This document shows positions 7,352 to 16,259 of a DNA stretch of 22,852 nt, one piece after another. Numbering within the stretch: position 1 is the stretch's first letter; each line of letters opens with the position of its first letter. The stretch spans positions 1 through 22,852 of the forward strand of contig JAEVYW010000031.1 of the NCBI GenBank assembly GCA_023392555.1. Direction: 5' to 3'. The translations under genes and the position numbers were made by a program. This DNA is from Pseudomonadota bacterium (GTDB lineage: Bacteria; Pseudomonadota; Alphaproteobacteria; Sphingomonadales; Sphingomonadaceae). The notes below the pieces were generated by a model, which worked only from the letters and a program-made list of their open reading frames with translations, made no database searches and had not been told where the DNA came from.

Positions 7352-7517
7352 CGTCGGATACGCTGCGCTTTCGGCACTGCTTTGCGAAAAAACAAGTACA
7401 GCAGAGGGTTCCCCGCGAACGGACCGGGTCGAAGGTTGAGCCGAGCCAACCGCGGATAGTGTCGCACCGCGTCGCCCGGTAAGGACTCATGGTCACCATT
7501 GATCGTTCGCTAGTCGC

Positions 7518-7933
7518 TCAACCGCTGTCGCTGCGGTCGACAGCATCGCGCTGTCCTGGCCGTCGGCGTCCTGGGCTGGTTTGGTCAACAATATCCCAGT
7601 CTCGGAGCAAGCGCCCTGCAGATCGTCGGCAGCCGGTTGCAGGACACCCAGGCGCGCGTCATCGAGATCTCGAACGAGCAGGTCGAGCAGCGCGTCGCGC
7701 GTGCGCTGTTGCGTCTCGCCAAGCAGGCCGGGAAGAAAGTGGAAGCCGGGATCGAAATAGATTTCCTTATCACGCGTCAGGACGTCGCCGAGATGACCGG
7801 CACCACTCTCCACACCGTCAGCCGCATCCTGAGCGCGTGGGAGAGCCAAGGACTAGTGGAGGGCAAACGACAACGCATCGTGCTGCGGGATTTGCAGCGT
7901 CTGCACCTTCTCGCGGAACAAGCTGATAAATAG
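7518..7933 (+). pseudogene. Crp/Fnr-family regulator remnant (frameshifted, N-terminus lost)
   Basis: Two pieces of a Crp/Fnr protein are in different frames. From about 7518 to 7589 the reading is STAVAAVDSIALSWPSA, the end of the cNMP-type sensor barrel. A shift near 7590 moves the frame, and from 7592 it continues YPSLGASALQIVGSRLQ, the dimer helix and the winged-helix domain with DVAEMTGTTLHTVSRILSAW (TVSR recognition helix) to a stop at 7931-7933. The first 110 or so residues of a normal regulator are absent. The 98-codon frame starting at 7637 uses a TTG with no clear ribosome-binding site, so I do not call it an intact gene. It is convergent with the PLP-enzyme gene, 24 bases away. It is clearly different in sequence from the intact regulator at 18868. 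Confidence 0.8.
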
Positions 7934-7957
7934 GCGTTCCAGATCCAGCAAGATGGT

Positions 7958-9118
7958 CTAGTTGTCGGTCGTCGCCAAGCCAGCATCGATATCGGCGATG
8001 AGGTCGGCTTCCGCCTCCAGTCCTACGGAAAGCCGCAAAAGCCCTTCGCCAATTCCCGCCGCCTCTCGCGCTTCCGCGCCCATACCCGCATGCGTCATGC
8101 TCGCCGGGTGGGCGATAAGGGACTCGACGCCCCCAAGCGAGTCGGCAAGCGTGACGAGGCGGAGCGCTTCCACGAAGCGGCGCGCTGCGGAAATCCCCCC
8201 CGCCAGCTCGAAGCTCAACATCGCGCCGAAGCCCGTCTGCTGCATTTTCGCGATCGCATGTCCGGGATGCGAGGGAAGACCAGGGTAGTGAACGGCCCGC
8301 ACGCGCGGGTCTCTCTGCAGGACGCCTGCGAGGGACAGGGCCGTCGCCTGTTGCCGCTCGATACGCGGGAACAGGGTGCGCAGCCCACGCAGCGTCAGAT
8401 AGGCGTCGAACGGCGCTCCCTTCACGCCGGTGAGATTGGCCCATTCCGAGAGCTCGGTCAGATCATCCTGACACGATGCGACGACGGCACCTCCCACGAC
8501 GTCGGAATGTCCGTTGAGATATTTCGTGGTCGAATGGATGACGAAGTCGGCTCCGAGCGCGATCGGACGCTGAAGCGCCGGCGACAGGAAAGTGTTGTCG
8601 ACCGCCGTCTTCGCGCCGACGGCTTTGGCGCGCTCGGCTATGGCGCGGATGTCGACGACCCGCATGAGGGGGTTGCTGGGCGTCTCGACCATCACCAGCG
8701 CCGGCTTCCTGTCGAAAGCCGCTGACAGCGCGCCCTCGTCGGCTTGATCGACATAAGCGAGCTGAAACTGCCCCCGATCGCGCCGTGCGCCAAGCAGCCG
8801 GTAAGTGCCGCCATAGCAATCGTGCGGGGCAATCACCAGATCACCCGCCTTCAGGCGCGACAAGACCAGATCCACCGCGGCCATTCCGGACGCCACCACG
8901 ATGGCGCCGGCGCCCCCCTCCAGCTTTGCCAGCGTTTCGCCGAGCAAATCGCGGCTCGGATTTCCCGCTCGTCCGTACTCGTAGGCGCCGGGGTCTTGGA
9001 AGCCGGCAAAAGCAAAAGTGCTAGACAGATGGATCGGCGGCACCACCGCGCCGAACGCGGCGTCTGCGACCACGCCGTTCGCCGCAGCGACAGTTTGGAG
9101 GGTCGGGGGTTTCGACAT
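7958..9118 (-). CDS. metB: Cystathionine gamma-synthase-type PLP enzyme
   Basis: The 386-residue protein is a complete Cys/Met-metabolism PLP enzyme. YEYGRAGNPSRD (46-57) is the tyrosine/arginine cofactor-binding loop, ASGMAAVDL (76-84) the phosphate-binding region, VETPSNPL (144-151) and VDNTFLSP (173-180) the PLP ring contacts, and STTKYLNGHSD (196-206) carries the Schiff-base Lys199. Such enzymes make cystathionine from an activated homoserine and cysteine; gamma-lyase or homoserine sulfhydrylase activity cannot be excluded from motifs. The ATG at 9118 has GGAG at good spacing; a longer frame to 9172 would run into the hairpin after the cytochrome gene. No tie to denitrification is evident. 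Confidence 0.88.
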   Translation of the reverse strand: MSKPPTLQTVAAANGVVADAAFGAVVPPIHLSSTFAFAGFQDPGAYEYGRAGNPSRDLLGETLAKLEGGAGAIVVASGMAAVDLVLSRLKAGDLVIAPHDCYGGTYRLLGARRDRGQFQLAYVDQADEGALSAAFDRKPALVMVETPSNPLMRVVDIRAIAERAKAVGAKTAVDNTFLSPALQRPIALGADFVIHSTTKYLNGHSDVVGGAVVASCQDDLTELSEWANLTGVKGAPFDAYLTLRGLRTLFPRIERQQATALSLAGVLQRDPRVRAVHYPGLPSHPGHAIAKMQQTGFGAMLSFELAGGISAARRFVEALRLVTLADSLGGVESLIAHPASMTHAGMGAEAREAAGIGEGLLRLSVGLEAEADLIADIDAGLATTDN

Positions 9119-9147
9119 CGATCTCGTCTCCACGACCGACCGGAATC

Positions 9148-9170
9148 GAACCCGGTCCTGGACCGGGCTC
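9148..9170. terminator. Strong stem-loop between cytochrome c and metB
   Basis: On the minus strand GAGCCCGGT (9170-9162), loop CCAGG, ACCGGGTTC (9156-9148) form a 9-bp stem with one G-T pair. It lies 14 bases after the cytochrome stop codon. There is no T-run, so it may weaken rather than end transcription, or protect the 3' end of the nos-cytochrome message. Confidence 0.55.
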
Positions 9171-9183
9171 AATTTGCGATGGC

Positions 9184-9576
9184 CTATTGCTGGACCAGCT
9201 TCACCGGCGCCTTGTCGAAAGTGTGGAGGTAGCCGATCAGATCCTTGATCTTCTGCTCGTCCTTGATGCCGGCGAACGCCATCTTGGTCCCCGGAATCTT
9301 CGCCTTCGGATCCTTGATGTATTCGCTGAAGGTGGCTTCGTCCCAGGTGATGCCGGACTTCTTATTGGCGTCCGTATAGTTGTAGCCCTCGACGGATCCC
9401 GCCTTGCGTCCGATCAACCCGTTGAGGACCGGACCGACGACGTTCTTGGCGCTATCGCCGACCTGATGGCACGCCTTGCAGACGGCAAAGACCTTTTCGC
9501 CGGCGGCGGCATCCTGTGCGTTCGCCTGTCCAAGTCCCGCGACAGAAACCAAGGCTACAATAGCAATCTTCCTCAT
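9184..9576 (-). CDS. Periplasmic class I cytochrome c (c2/c550 type)
   Basis: This 130-residue protein has a signal peptide ending QANA-Q (cleavage near 20/21), a single heme site C33-K-A-C36-H37 and the Met ligand in PGTKMAF (Met99). The NVVGPVLNGLIGRKAG segment is typical of class I cytochromes c of alphaproteobacteria. Small soluble cytochromes of this kind donate electrons to periplasmic reductases. Its place 35 bases after nosX, on the same strand, suggests it may deliver electrons to NosZ. CAAGGAGAACTG precedes the ATG. Confidence 0.92.
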   Translation of the reverse strand: MRKIAIVALVSVAGLGQANAQDAAAGEKVFAVCKACHQVGDSAKNVVGPVLNGLIGRKAGSVEGYNYTDANKKSGITWDEATFSEYIKDPKAKIPGTKMAFAGIKDEQKIKDLIGYLHTFDKAPVKLVQQ

Positions 9577-9611
9577 TCAGTTCTCCTTGCTTCAGTTAAA
9601 GGTTCAAGGCG

Positions 9612-10613
9612 TCACACGACTAGGTCCGATACGGAACCCGTACTATCGATCAGATGGACGCGGTCGATATCCGATCTCAACAGCGGCAGCAGCGATCGGA
9701 TCCGGCCTTCCGGCATCACGCTGAAGGCGGTGGACAAGGCGTCGGCCGCGGTGGCGCTGCGGGCCACGATGGTGACGCTGCGATAGCGGCTGGCGCAGCG
9801 GCCGGACAGCGGATCAAACAAATGATTGAAGCGGCCTTCTAAATCGAATTGGAAGCCGTAGCCACCCGAAGTCGCGACGGCGCGGTCCACGATTCCAAGC
9901 GTGGTCTCGATCCGCCCCGCACCTTCCGGATCCGCCAGGCCGACCGTCCATGGGCGCCCGTCCGGACGGGCACCGATCGCCCGGGTCTCGCCCATATCGA
10001 CCAGACTGTGGGTTACGCCTCGGGATCGCAGCAGCTCGACGACCTTGTCGGTCACGTAGCCTTGCGCGATTCCGTTCAGAGTGACAGCCATGCCGCGCGG
10101 CATCGCGATCCGGTCGCGCGTCACGGCGAGCCGGCCGCATCCGACACGCGCGCGGGCGGCATCGATTGCCGCAGGCGCAGGTCCAGTCGGGTCCGCATCG
10201 CGCCGGGAAAAATGGCCTGCGTAGAGGTCCCACAACGGCTGTACCGTGACGTCGAACAGCCCGCCCGTCGTCTCGGCGTACCGCTTCGATATCGAGAGAA
10301 GATCGACCATCTCGACGGCGGGATCGACCAGGATGCCGGTTCGGTTCAGTTCGGCCAAGGCCGAGTCTTCCAGGTAGAGGCTGAACAGCCGTTCTAGCCG
10401 GCGCGCCTCGGCGCAGGCCGCCGAAATCAGCCGCTGGGCCTCGTTCCGGTCACCGTGATGGATCTCGACCGTCGCAACCGCACCCATCATGGTGCCGCGC
10501 CAGGTGACGGGCGGGACTTCCGCGAAAGCTGGCCGATCCCATGGAAAAAGACCGAGACCGGCCGCTACGGCACTGATCCGGACGAAGCGCCGGCGCGACA
10601 AGGTGCGGGTCAT
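9612..10613 (-). CDS. nosX: NosX, ApbE-type FAD:protein FMN transferase
   Basis: The 333-residue protein starts with a Tat-like signal (SRRRFVR, then a hydrophobic stretch ending PAFA). ApbE hallmarks follow: TTGGLFDVTVQPLWDLY near 133-149, NGIAQGYVTDKV near 202-213, a DMGETRAIG glycine loop, ATSGGYGFQFD, HLFDPLSGR and SATAADALSTA. ApbE enzymes attach FMN to a threonine of target proteins, and NosX does this for NosR. The ATG at 10613 is behind GAGGAGGAGAAG and 10 bases from nosL. A longer frame to 10799 lies inside nosL and is not used. Confidence 0.93.
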   Translation of the reverse strand: MTRTLSRRRFVRISAVAAGLGLFPWDRPAFAEVPPVTWRGTMMGAVATVEIHHGDRNEAQRLISAACAEARRLERLFSLYLEDSALAELNRTGILVDPAVEMVDLLSISKRYAETTGGLFDVTVQPLWDLYAGHFSRRDADPTGPAPAAIDAARARVGCGRLAVTRDRIAMPRGMAVTLNGIAQGYVTDKVVELLRSRGVTHSLVDMGETRAIGARPDGRPWTVGLADPEGAGRIETTLGIVDRAVATSGGYGFQFDLEGRFNHLFDPLSGRCASRYRSVTIVARSATAADALSTAFSVMPEGRIRSLLPLLRSDIDRVHLIDSTGSVSDLVV

Positions 10614-10623
10614 CTTCTCCTCC

Positions 10624-11184
10624 TCACTCTCTCGGTCCAGGGCGACCGTCGGCCGCCTCGTCCGCGGAAACGTTGTCCCTGGCGCCGCCCGAGGAAAGCA
10701 CGTAGTCGCGAGGCACCTCGTCGAAAGCGACGATCCTGCCTCCGTTTTCTCCGACGAACCGCTCTGCCGCCGCCCTGTCCGAGAACGGCACGGCTTCATC
10801 GCCTCCCATGCCGCCCTTCACGCGGCTGCCGATCACGAAAAAGGCCTTGCGGGCTTCGACCCAATTGTCGGATCCCGGCTTGTCCCAACTGGACGCCCTG
10901 CCCATGTCGGACACGTAGATCGCCAGGATGTCCTTCGGCTCATCGGGAAGCACCGTGAAGGCGATGGTGTCGCGCGCCGACGAGAACCAGACGGGCTCGA
11001 TCAGGCTCGCCACGAAAATCTGCCCCTTGGGCCCGGGGTGCTCCAGCACGTTCATGCCGCAATAATGGCCGATCAGCTCGGCCGTCATCCGGTGAGGCGG
11101 CGGAGGAGCAGCCGCCTGCTTTTCGTTGCAGCCAAGCAGCAGAACAGGCAGCAGAAGCGCGAAGGCGATCGTCCTCACCTTCAT
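10624..11184 (-). CDS. nosL: NosL copper-binding lipoprotein
   Basis: The 186-residue protein has a lipoprotein signal (LLPVLLLGC, lipidated Cys19). The NosL metal motif HYCGMNVLEHPGPKGQI spans about 40-56, with Cys42 and Met44 as expected Cu(I) ligands. NosL is a periplasmic Cu(I) chaperone that hands copper to apo-NosZ through the NosDFY complex. The C-terminal 20 residues are polar and probably unstructured. The ATG overlaps the nosY stop in an ATGA, and AAGGAGGGAGCT gives a strong ribosome-binding site. Confidence 0.93.
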   Translation of the reverse strand: MKVRTIAFALLLPVLLLGCNEKQAAAPPPPHRMTAELIGHYCGMNVLEHPGPKGQIFVASLIEPVWFSSARDTIAFTVLPDEPKDILAIYVSDMGRASSWDKPGSDNWVEARKAFFVIGSRVKGGMGGDEAVPFSDRAAAERFVGENGGRIVAFDEVPRDYVLSSGGARDNVSADEAADGRPGPRE

Positions 11185-12008
11185 AGCTCCCTCCTTGAAA
11201 AAGCGAGAGCCGCGCAACCGAGCGGAACGACCGTCCAGGCCACCATGGCGACCAGGAGCACGCCGGCCGATAGTGCAGTGCCCTGAGCCAGGCCTGCCAT
11301 GCCGGCGAAGCTGCTGACGTTCGCAAAGCCCGTGAGATTGAATAGCCGATAGGCATCCGTCGGATTCAGGAGCAGCATCGCATCGACGGCGCCGGCGGAG
11401 ATGTTGCGCCCCTGGTCCGCGGCCAGGATGCCGAGCAGCGCCATGTCGTAGATCAGCACCAGCAGCAGCCAGAGACCGACGCACACACCGGCGGCCGTGC
11501 CCCGGTCACGGACGAGCGCGCTGACGAGATAGCCGATGGCGACGAACACGGCCCCGAGCAGCACGGAAGAGCCGATCATCGCGGCAAAGGCGACCAGACT
11601 GTCGGAGCCGATCCGGCTTCCGGCAACCGAGAGTGCCGCAGCGGCTATGCCGTATCCGAGGCACGTCGCGAAGGCGAGCACCGCCAGGTGCCCGATGAAC
11701 TTTCCGACCAGGACCTGCCACCGGGCGACCGGATAGCTCAGCAGCAGGAGCATCGTCCCCCGTTCCATGTCGCCTACGATGGCGTCATGCGAGATCAGGA
11801 GCGCGATCAGAGGAATCAGGAAGATGGTGAGGCTCGACAGACTGACGATCACGACATCGAGCGCACGTACGCCGACAGTGCCGGTCGGAGCGCTGCCGAG
11901 GAACGTCAGCGAAAGGGCGAGGCCGGCGAGCAGCAGCGTCGAAGCCAGCACCCATCGGTTCCGGATCGCCTGATGGACTTCCTTGCGGGCGATGACGAGC
12001 GGGGTCAT
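11181..12008 (-). CDS. nosY: NosY, permease of the NosDFY copper-site maturation ABC transporter
   Basis: The 275-residue integral membrane protein opens with the ABC-2 permease feature MTPLVIARKEVHQAIRNRW and has about six TM segments, including LASTLLLAGLALSL, SLTIFLIPLIALLISHD and VGLWLLLVLIYDMAL. The DAIVGDMERGTMLLLLSYPV segment between TM helices is the conserved coupling region of this type. With NosF and NosD it forms the ABC complex needed to build the CuZ site of NosZ. Four-base overlaps with nosF upstream and nosL downstream indicate tight coupling. Confidence 0.93.
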   Translation of the reverse strand: MTPLVIARKEVHQAIRNRWVLASTLLLAGLALSLTFLGSAPTGTVGVRALDVVIVSLSSLTIFLIPLIALLISHDAIVGDMERGTMLLLLSYPVARWQVLVGKFIGHLAVLAFATCLGYGIAAAALSVAGSRIGSDSLVAFAAMIGSSVLLGAVFVAIGYLVSALVRDRGTAAGVCVGLWLLLVLIYDMALLGILAADQGRNISAGAVDAMLLLNPTDAYRLFNLTGFANVSSFAGMAGLAQGTALSAGVLLVAMVAWTVVPLGCAALAFSRREL

Positions 12009-12925
12009 GAGGTTCTCTCCGCCTGGCGCAGGAAGTGCGCATAGAGTTCGTCCAGCGTCGGCGGCATCACGTCGACATCCTCCACCGACGTCCCGGACGA
12101 CGTGACCCGATGAAGCAGTTCGAGCTTGCGGTCCGGCGCGGCGTCGATCTCGACGATATGGCCGTTCAGTCGCCGACAGGGCGCGCCTTCCGGGAGCCAG
12201 GTCGGCATCTCGCCGCGGGCCAAGCCACCTACCTTCAACCGGATCTTGGTGGGCAACTTCGCGATGTTGCGGAGCCTTTCGATGGAGCCGTCCGCGACCT
12301 TCACGCCGCGGTTCATAATGATGACCCGTCCGGCCCGTTCTTCGAGTTCGGTAAGCGCATGAGAGGAGAGGAGCACCGTCGTGCCTTGGGCGGCGAGCCG
12401 CTCGATCACGTCATAGAAGGTCTGGCGCAGCTCAGGGTCGAGACCGGTCGTCGGTTCGTCCAGCAGCAGCACCCTGGGACGACCGATTAGAGCCTGCGCG
12501 AGCCCCAGACGCTGCCGCATGCCTTTCGAATAGGTCCCGACGCGGCGACCAGCGGCGGCTCCGAGGCCGACCGTTTCGAGCAATTCGAGCGCCTTCGCCA
12601 CAGGCTCGCGCTTGAGCCTGGCGTAGAAGGCCTGCGTCTCGCGACCAGTCAGGGCGGCGTCGAACGAAACGTTCTCGGGCAGATAGCCGAGTTGCCGGCG
12701 ACCGGCGAACTCGCCCGCGGCCGGATTGTCGCCGAGCACCTCGATCAGGCCTCGCGTCGGGCGGATCAGCCCCAGCATCAGCTTCATCAGGGTGGTCTTG
12801 CCGGCGCCGTTATGACCGATCAGGGCGACGAGTTCGCCGCCGCGCAACTCGAACGACGTCCCGCGCACGGCCTCGACGCGTCCGTAAGTCTTGGTGACAT
12901 CAATGATCCGAACCGTGCCCCTCAT
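12005..12925 (-). CDS. nosF: NosF, ATPase of the NosDFY complex
   Basis: The 306-residue cytosolic ATPase has Walker A GHNGAGKTT (37-45), Q-loop around LGYLPEN, ABC signature YSKGMRQ (132-138), Walker B RVLLLDEP (151-158) and the switch His189 in LLSSHALTE. A C-terminal extension of about 80 residues follows the nucleotide-binding domain, as usual for NosF. It powers NosY/NosD in maturation of the copper-sulfide centre of NosZ. The start codon overlaps the nosD stop (ATGA). Confidence 0.95.
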   Translation of the reverse strand: MRGTVRIIDVTKTYGRVEAVRGTSFELRGGELVALIGHNGAGKTTLMKLMLGLIRPTRGLIEVLGDNPAAGEFAGRRQLGYLPENVSFDAALTGRETQAFYARLKREPVAKALELLETVGLGAAAGRRVGTYSKGMRQRLGLAQALIGRPRVLLLDEPTTGLDPELRQTFYDVIERLAAQGTTVLLSSHALTELEERAGRVIIMNRGVKVADGSIERLRNIAKLPTKIRLKVGGLARGEMPTWLPEGAPCRRLNGHIVEIDAAPDRKLELLHRVTSSGTSVEDVDVMPPTLDELYAHFLRQAERTS

Positions 12926-14286
12926 TGCGCGCCCTCGCCTACCCGACGCTTCGGCGGAGACATCAAGGGGTGGCTGTCAATTACCCCGCCCGGCAGCAGC
13001 GCCGGAAACTGCGCTTGCGCCCATCTCAGCACCTGCACGGCAGGACTGTTGATCAGGACCTTCGCCGAAGGGGCCGTCCACAGCACCCTGTCAACGAGAT
13101 CGTTGGGGCGGTAGGTGGCGTCCGCTACACCGTCGCCGTTGAGGTCGAAGGCGGGATTGTCGCTCCAGTAGTTGCCGCGTCCGCCCCTGGACCAGTCGAG
13201 GTCTCGCGTACCGACGTACTTCACCTGGTTGCGGTTGCCGATGAAGGCGTTGCCGGTAATCTCGTTGCCTTCCGAGCCCGCCGTGAAGTGCACGCCGATC
13301 TCGCAGCGCTCGAACCAGTTGTTTCGAAACTTGTTGTGATTGGTGTTGTAGATGAACACGCACTTTTCCGGACCGTGTCGGACATTTCGCTCGCCCTTCG
13401 TCTCCGGGATCATTCCGCGCTCGTCGTCCGGCCCGTCTTCCGTTTTGCTCGCCACCGCTCCCAACAGACCTCCTGTCACGCGGTTTCCGTCAATATCGGC
13501 GTAGTTCGCGTAGTTGAAAAGCATGCCGTGATCGCGATCGCGATCGGAAGTGTTATCGCGGATCGTCAATCGGTTCGAATACATGATGGCGTAGCCGACA
13601 TGGTTGCGGATCGAGACGTTCCCACTGACCTCGCTGTCATTGGTGTACATGTAGTGGACCGCGAAACGCACCTGCTCGAACCGGTTCCGGAGGAAGCGAT
13701 CCTTGCGGCTGGAAATGGTGAAGATCCCGTCGCGCCCGTACCGGAAAATGTTGTCCGCGATGGTCACGTCTGGCGCATTCCAAAGCGAGACGCCGTTCCC
13801 CGCCTCGCTCAGCCGTCCACCGCGTAGACCTTCGATGACGTTGCCGACGACGCGCGATCCCTTCGCGCCGTGCACGTAGACGCCGAACAGGTTTCCTTCC
13901 AGGCGATTGTTCTCGATCCTCGTTCGCTCGGCCGTCTTCTGCAGGAAGATGCCGGAATTCATCTCCTGCAGGTCGCGGCCCGACCCGCGCACGGTTACGT
14001 CGCGTACCGTGACGTCGGGCGCGCTGACCGTGACGACGTTGCCGGCTCCGCCGCCGTCGAGCACCGCGCCCGGACGGCCCTTCAGGACGAGCGGCCGCTC
14101 GATCCGCAGCGGACCATGATATCGGCCGGCCGCAAGTTCGATGACGTCGCCGTCGCGGGCGCGATCGAGCAGCGCCTGCAGCGGCTGGTCCGGCGCAGCC
14201 ACCAGCGTCTCCGCGACCGCGGAGCCCGACAGTCCGGCGGCGACGAGCGCCGCCGGAAACATGCGTAAGAGAGGACGCACCGTCAC
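12922..14286 (-). CDS. nosD: NosD, periplasmic beta-helix copper-processing protein
   Basis: The mature protein is a right-handed beta-helix built of many NxF/NxI turns (ENNRLEGNLFGVYV, GNVIEGLRGG, DNIFRYGRDGIF, GNVSIRNHVGY), the CASH/NosD repeat, about residues 45-370. Near residues 295-312 the HNKFRNNWFERCEIGVHF coil continues it. NosD sits on NosFY in the periplasm, takes copper from NosL and passes it to NosZ. I take a GTG start at 14286 (14280 is also possible), since it gives a signal peptide with VRPLLR before the hydrophobic core and lies 5 bases after the nosZ stop. A longer ATG start at 14358 would be inside nosZ. Confidence 0.9.
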   Translation of the reverse strand: MTVRPLLRMFPAALVAAGLSGSAVAETLVAAPDQPLQALLDRARDGDVIELAAGRYHGPLRIERPLVLKGRPGAVLDGGGAGNVVTVSAPDVTVRDVTVRGSGRDLQEMNSGIFLQKTAERTRIENNRLEGNLFGVYVHGAKGSRVVGNVIEGLRGGRLSEAGNGVSLWNAPDVTIADNIFRYGRDGIFTISSRKDRFLRNRFEQVRFAVHYMYTNDSEVSGNVSIRNHVGYAIMYSNRLTIRDNTSDRDRDHGMLFNYANYADIDGNRVTGGLLGAVASKTEDGPDDERGMIPETKGERNVRHGPEKCVFIYNTNHNKFRNNWFERCEIGVHFTAGSEGNEITGNAFIGNRNQVKYVGTRDLDWSRGGRGNYWSDNPAFDLNGDGVADATYRPNDLVDRVLWTAPSAKVLINSPAVQVLRWAQAQFPALLPGGVIDSHPLMSPPKRRVGEGAQ

Positions 14287-14291
14287 ACCGA

Positions 14292-16238
14292 TCAGACCGA
14301 TTTCGGCTCGACGAACATGCGCCCCTTCATCTCCATGTGCATGGCGTGACAGAACCATGAACAGTAGTACCAGTAGACACCCGGCTTGTCGGCGGTGAAC
14401 GTCACCGAAGCCGTCGCCATCGGCGCGATCTCCATCTGGATGCCATAGTTGACGATGCAGAAGCCGTGCGTCAGGTCTTCCACCGCATCGATATTGGTGA
14501 TGAAGACGGTGACTTCCTCGCCTTGTTTGACCTGGAACTGCTCGAGGCCGAAAGCCGGAGCGGTCGACGTCATGTAGACGCGCACCTTGTTGCCGTCGCG
14601 GATGATCTTGGAATCCGCTTCAAGGTCGATGCCGTCGGCCTTGGCCTGCTTGACCGCGTCCGCGAACATCGGATCGGCACGGTCCCAGATCGAGATCGGG
14701 TTGATCTTGGAGCGGTGGACGATGGTCGCATCGTGGGGTTCGGCGAAGCTCGGGCCGTCGTGCACCAGGATCATCTTGTCGCCCGAGATGTCGATGAGCT
14801 GATCGTTCTCAGGCTTGAGCGGACCGACGTTGAGAAAGCGGTCCTTGGAGAACTTGTTCAGGGAGATCAGCCATTTTCCGTCGGCCTCCTTGGTCTGCCC
14901 CATCGAGGTGTGGTTGTGACCGGGCTGATAGTGCACGTCGAGCTTCTGGATGATAGGATCGACCTTCTCGCCCTTGAAGGCGCGCTTGGCGAGCTCGATG
15001 TTCCACTTGCATACCTGGCTGTCGAGGAACAGCGTGGTGTAGGCGTTGCCCTTGCCGTCGTAGGCGGTGTGCAACGGCCCGAGGCCGAGTTCGGGCTCGG
15101 CGACGACGACGTCGCGCGGCTTGATCTTGTCGTCGAACAGGTCGTCGAACTTGCGGACGTCCATCACGGTCACGGTGGGCGAGAGCTTGCCGGCCGCGAC
15201 GATGTGGATGCCGTCCGGCGCCGTGTTCATGCCGTGCGGATTGTTCGAGACCGGAACGTAGCGCGTGTAGGCCGATCCCTTGCGCCCGTCGATCACGGGC
15301 ACGCCGTTCATCTCCTTGAAGTCGCCCTTCTTGACCGCCTCCTCGATTCGCTTGATGTTGAAGATGACGACCCAGTCCTGCTCACCGGCGGTCATCTCCG
15401 TCAGATTGACGCCCTCTTCGGCGTTGTAGCAGGTCGCGAAGGCGTACTTGCCCTGGTAGTCGGCATCGACGTTGTCGAGGTTGCCGCTGACGATGATCTG
15501 CCAAGCCACCTTCATCGTATCGCCGTCGACCGCGGTGAAGATGGAACGGTACTGCTTCGGATCGTCGAGGATCTTGCCGTCGTTCGGCAACGGAACGCCG
15601 TCTTCGCCGTTCGCGAACACGTAGCCGGTGCGGGGATATTTCTGCACGCGCAGACCGTGGACCGTGTGCTGGTTCGGCAATTCGATGATCTTGTCGCACT
15701 TCATGACGTCGAGGCGCACACGCGCGACGCGGCTGTTGGCCTTGTCGTTCATGAAGGCGTAACGGCCGTCGTAGGTGCCGTCCGTGAACGAGATGTGCGG
15801 GTGATGCAGGTCGCCGTTCATGAACGTGCCGCCGCGGTTCTTGAGAAATTCGCGTGTCGCGGGTTGCATGTTTTCGGTCAGGACCTTCAGGCTTTCGTTG
15901 GTCTGTCCCCAACCTGTCGCGCTGCAACGGTTGAAGACGGGCACGCGCATCAATTCCCGCATCGAGGGCAGTCCGATGATGCGCATCTCGCCCGACTGCC
16001 CGCTCGAGAAGAAGACGTAGTATTCATCGAGTTCGCCGGGCGCGACCTCGACTTTTTGTACGGCCGGCCGGGCCGCAGGCGCCTTCGGGGCGGCATTCTT
16101 CGTCTGCGCCTCCGCGCTCGCGACGAAGCCGCCGTCCTTGATCGCCGCACCGGCGGCCAGGCCGACGCCCGCCGCGGCCGCCGTCGTTCCCAGCAGCGTG
16201 CGTCGACTGACGCCCTTTCCGTTTTCGTTGTCGCTCAT
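14292..16238 (-). CDS. nosZ: NosZ, nitrous-oxide reductase (clade I, Tat-exported)
   Basis: The 648-residue precursor begins with a Tat signal ([12 protein letters not shown], residues 11-22), which marks clade I NosZ. The beta-propeller domain carries CuZ histidines, among them the pair in DLHHPHIS (145-146), and others in HTVHG, NPHGM, PLHTA, GHNHTSM and EPHDA. The C-terminal cupredoxin holds CuA: a His near 591 (LTHGF), then C626-S-W628-F-C630-x3-H634-x2-M637. It reduces N2O to N2 in the periplasm. All expected ligand motifs are present, so the enzyme should be functional. GAGGAGG precedes the ATG, which lies 21 bases after nosR. Confidence 0.98.
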   Translation of the reverse strand: MSDNENGKGVSRRTLLGTTAAAAGVGLAAGAAIKDGGFVASAEAQTKNAAPKAPAARPAVQKVEVAPGELDEYYVFFSSGQSGEMRIIGLPSMRELMRVPVFNRCSATGWGQTNESLKVLTENMQPATREFLKNRGGTFMNGDLHHPHISFTDGTYDGRYAFMNDKANSRVARVRLDVMKCDKIIELPNQHTVHGLRVQKYPRTGYVFANGEDGVPLPNDGKILDDPKQYRSIFTAVDGDTMKVAWQIIVSGNLDNVDADYQGKYAFATCYNAEEGVNLTEMTAGEQDWVVIFNIKRIEEAVKKGDFKEMNGVPVIDGRKGSAYTRYVPVSNNPHGMNTAPDGIHIVAAGKLSPTVTVMDVRKFDDLFDDKIKPRDVVVAEPELGLGPLHTAYDGKGNAYTTLFLDSQVCKWNIELAKRAFKGEKVDPIIQKLDVHYQPGHNHTSMGQTKEADGKWLISLNKFSKDRFLNVGPLKPENDQLIDISGDKMILVHDGPSFAEPHDATIVHRSKINPISIWDRADPMFADAVKQAKADGIDLEADSKIIRDGNKVRVYMTSTAPAFGLEQFQVKQGEEVTVFITNIDAVEDLTHGFCIVNYGIQMEIAPMATASVTFTADKPGVYWYYCSWFCHAMHMEMKGRMFVEPKSV

Positions 16239-16259
16239 GATTGCCTCCTCGGCTTCGGT

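Noticed and set aside
7637..7933. An intact 98-residue stand-alone HTH protein
   Set aside because: The start is a TTG without a clear ribosome-binding site, and homology to Crp/Fnr proteins continues upstream in another frame, so it is better called a pseudogene.
9131..9170. tRNA-like T-arm (GGTTCGATTCC on the minus strand)
   Set aside because: The canonical five-pair T-stem cannot be formed around TTCGATT, and no acceptor, D or anticodon arm is found. The repeated CCGG arms explain it as part of a stem-loop.
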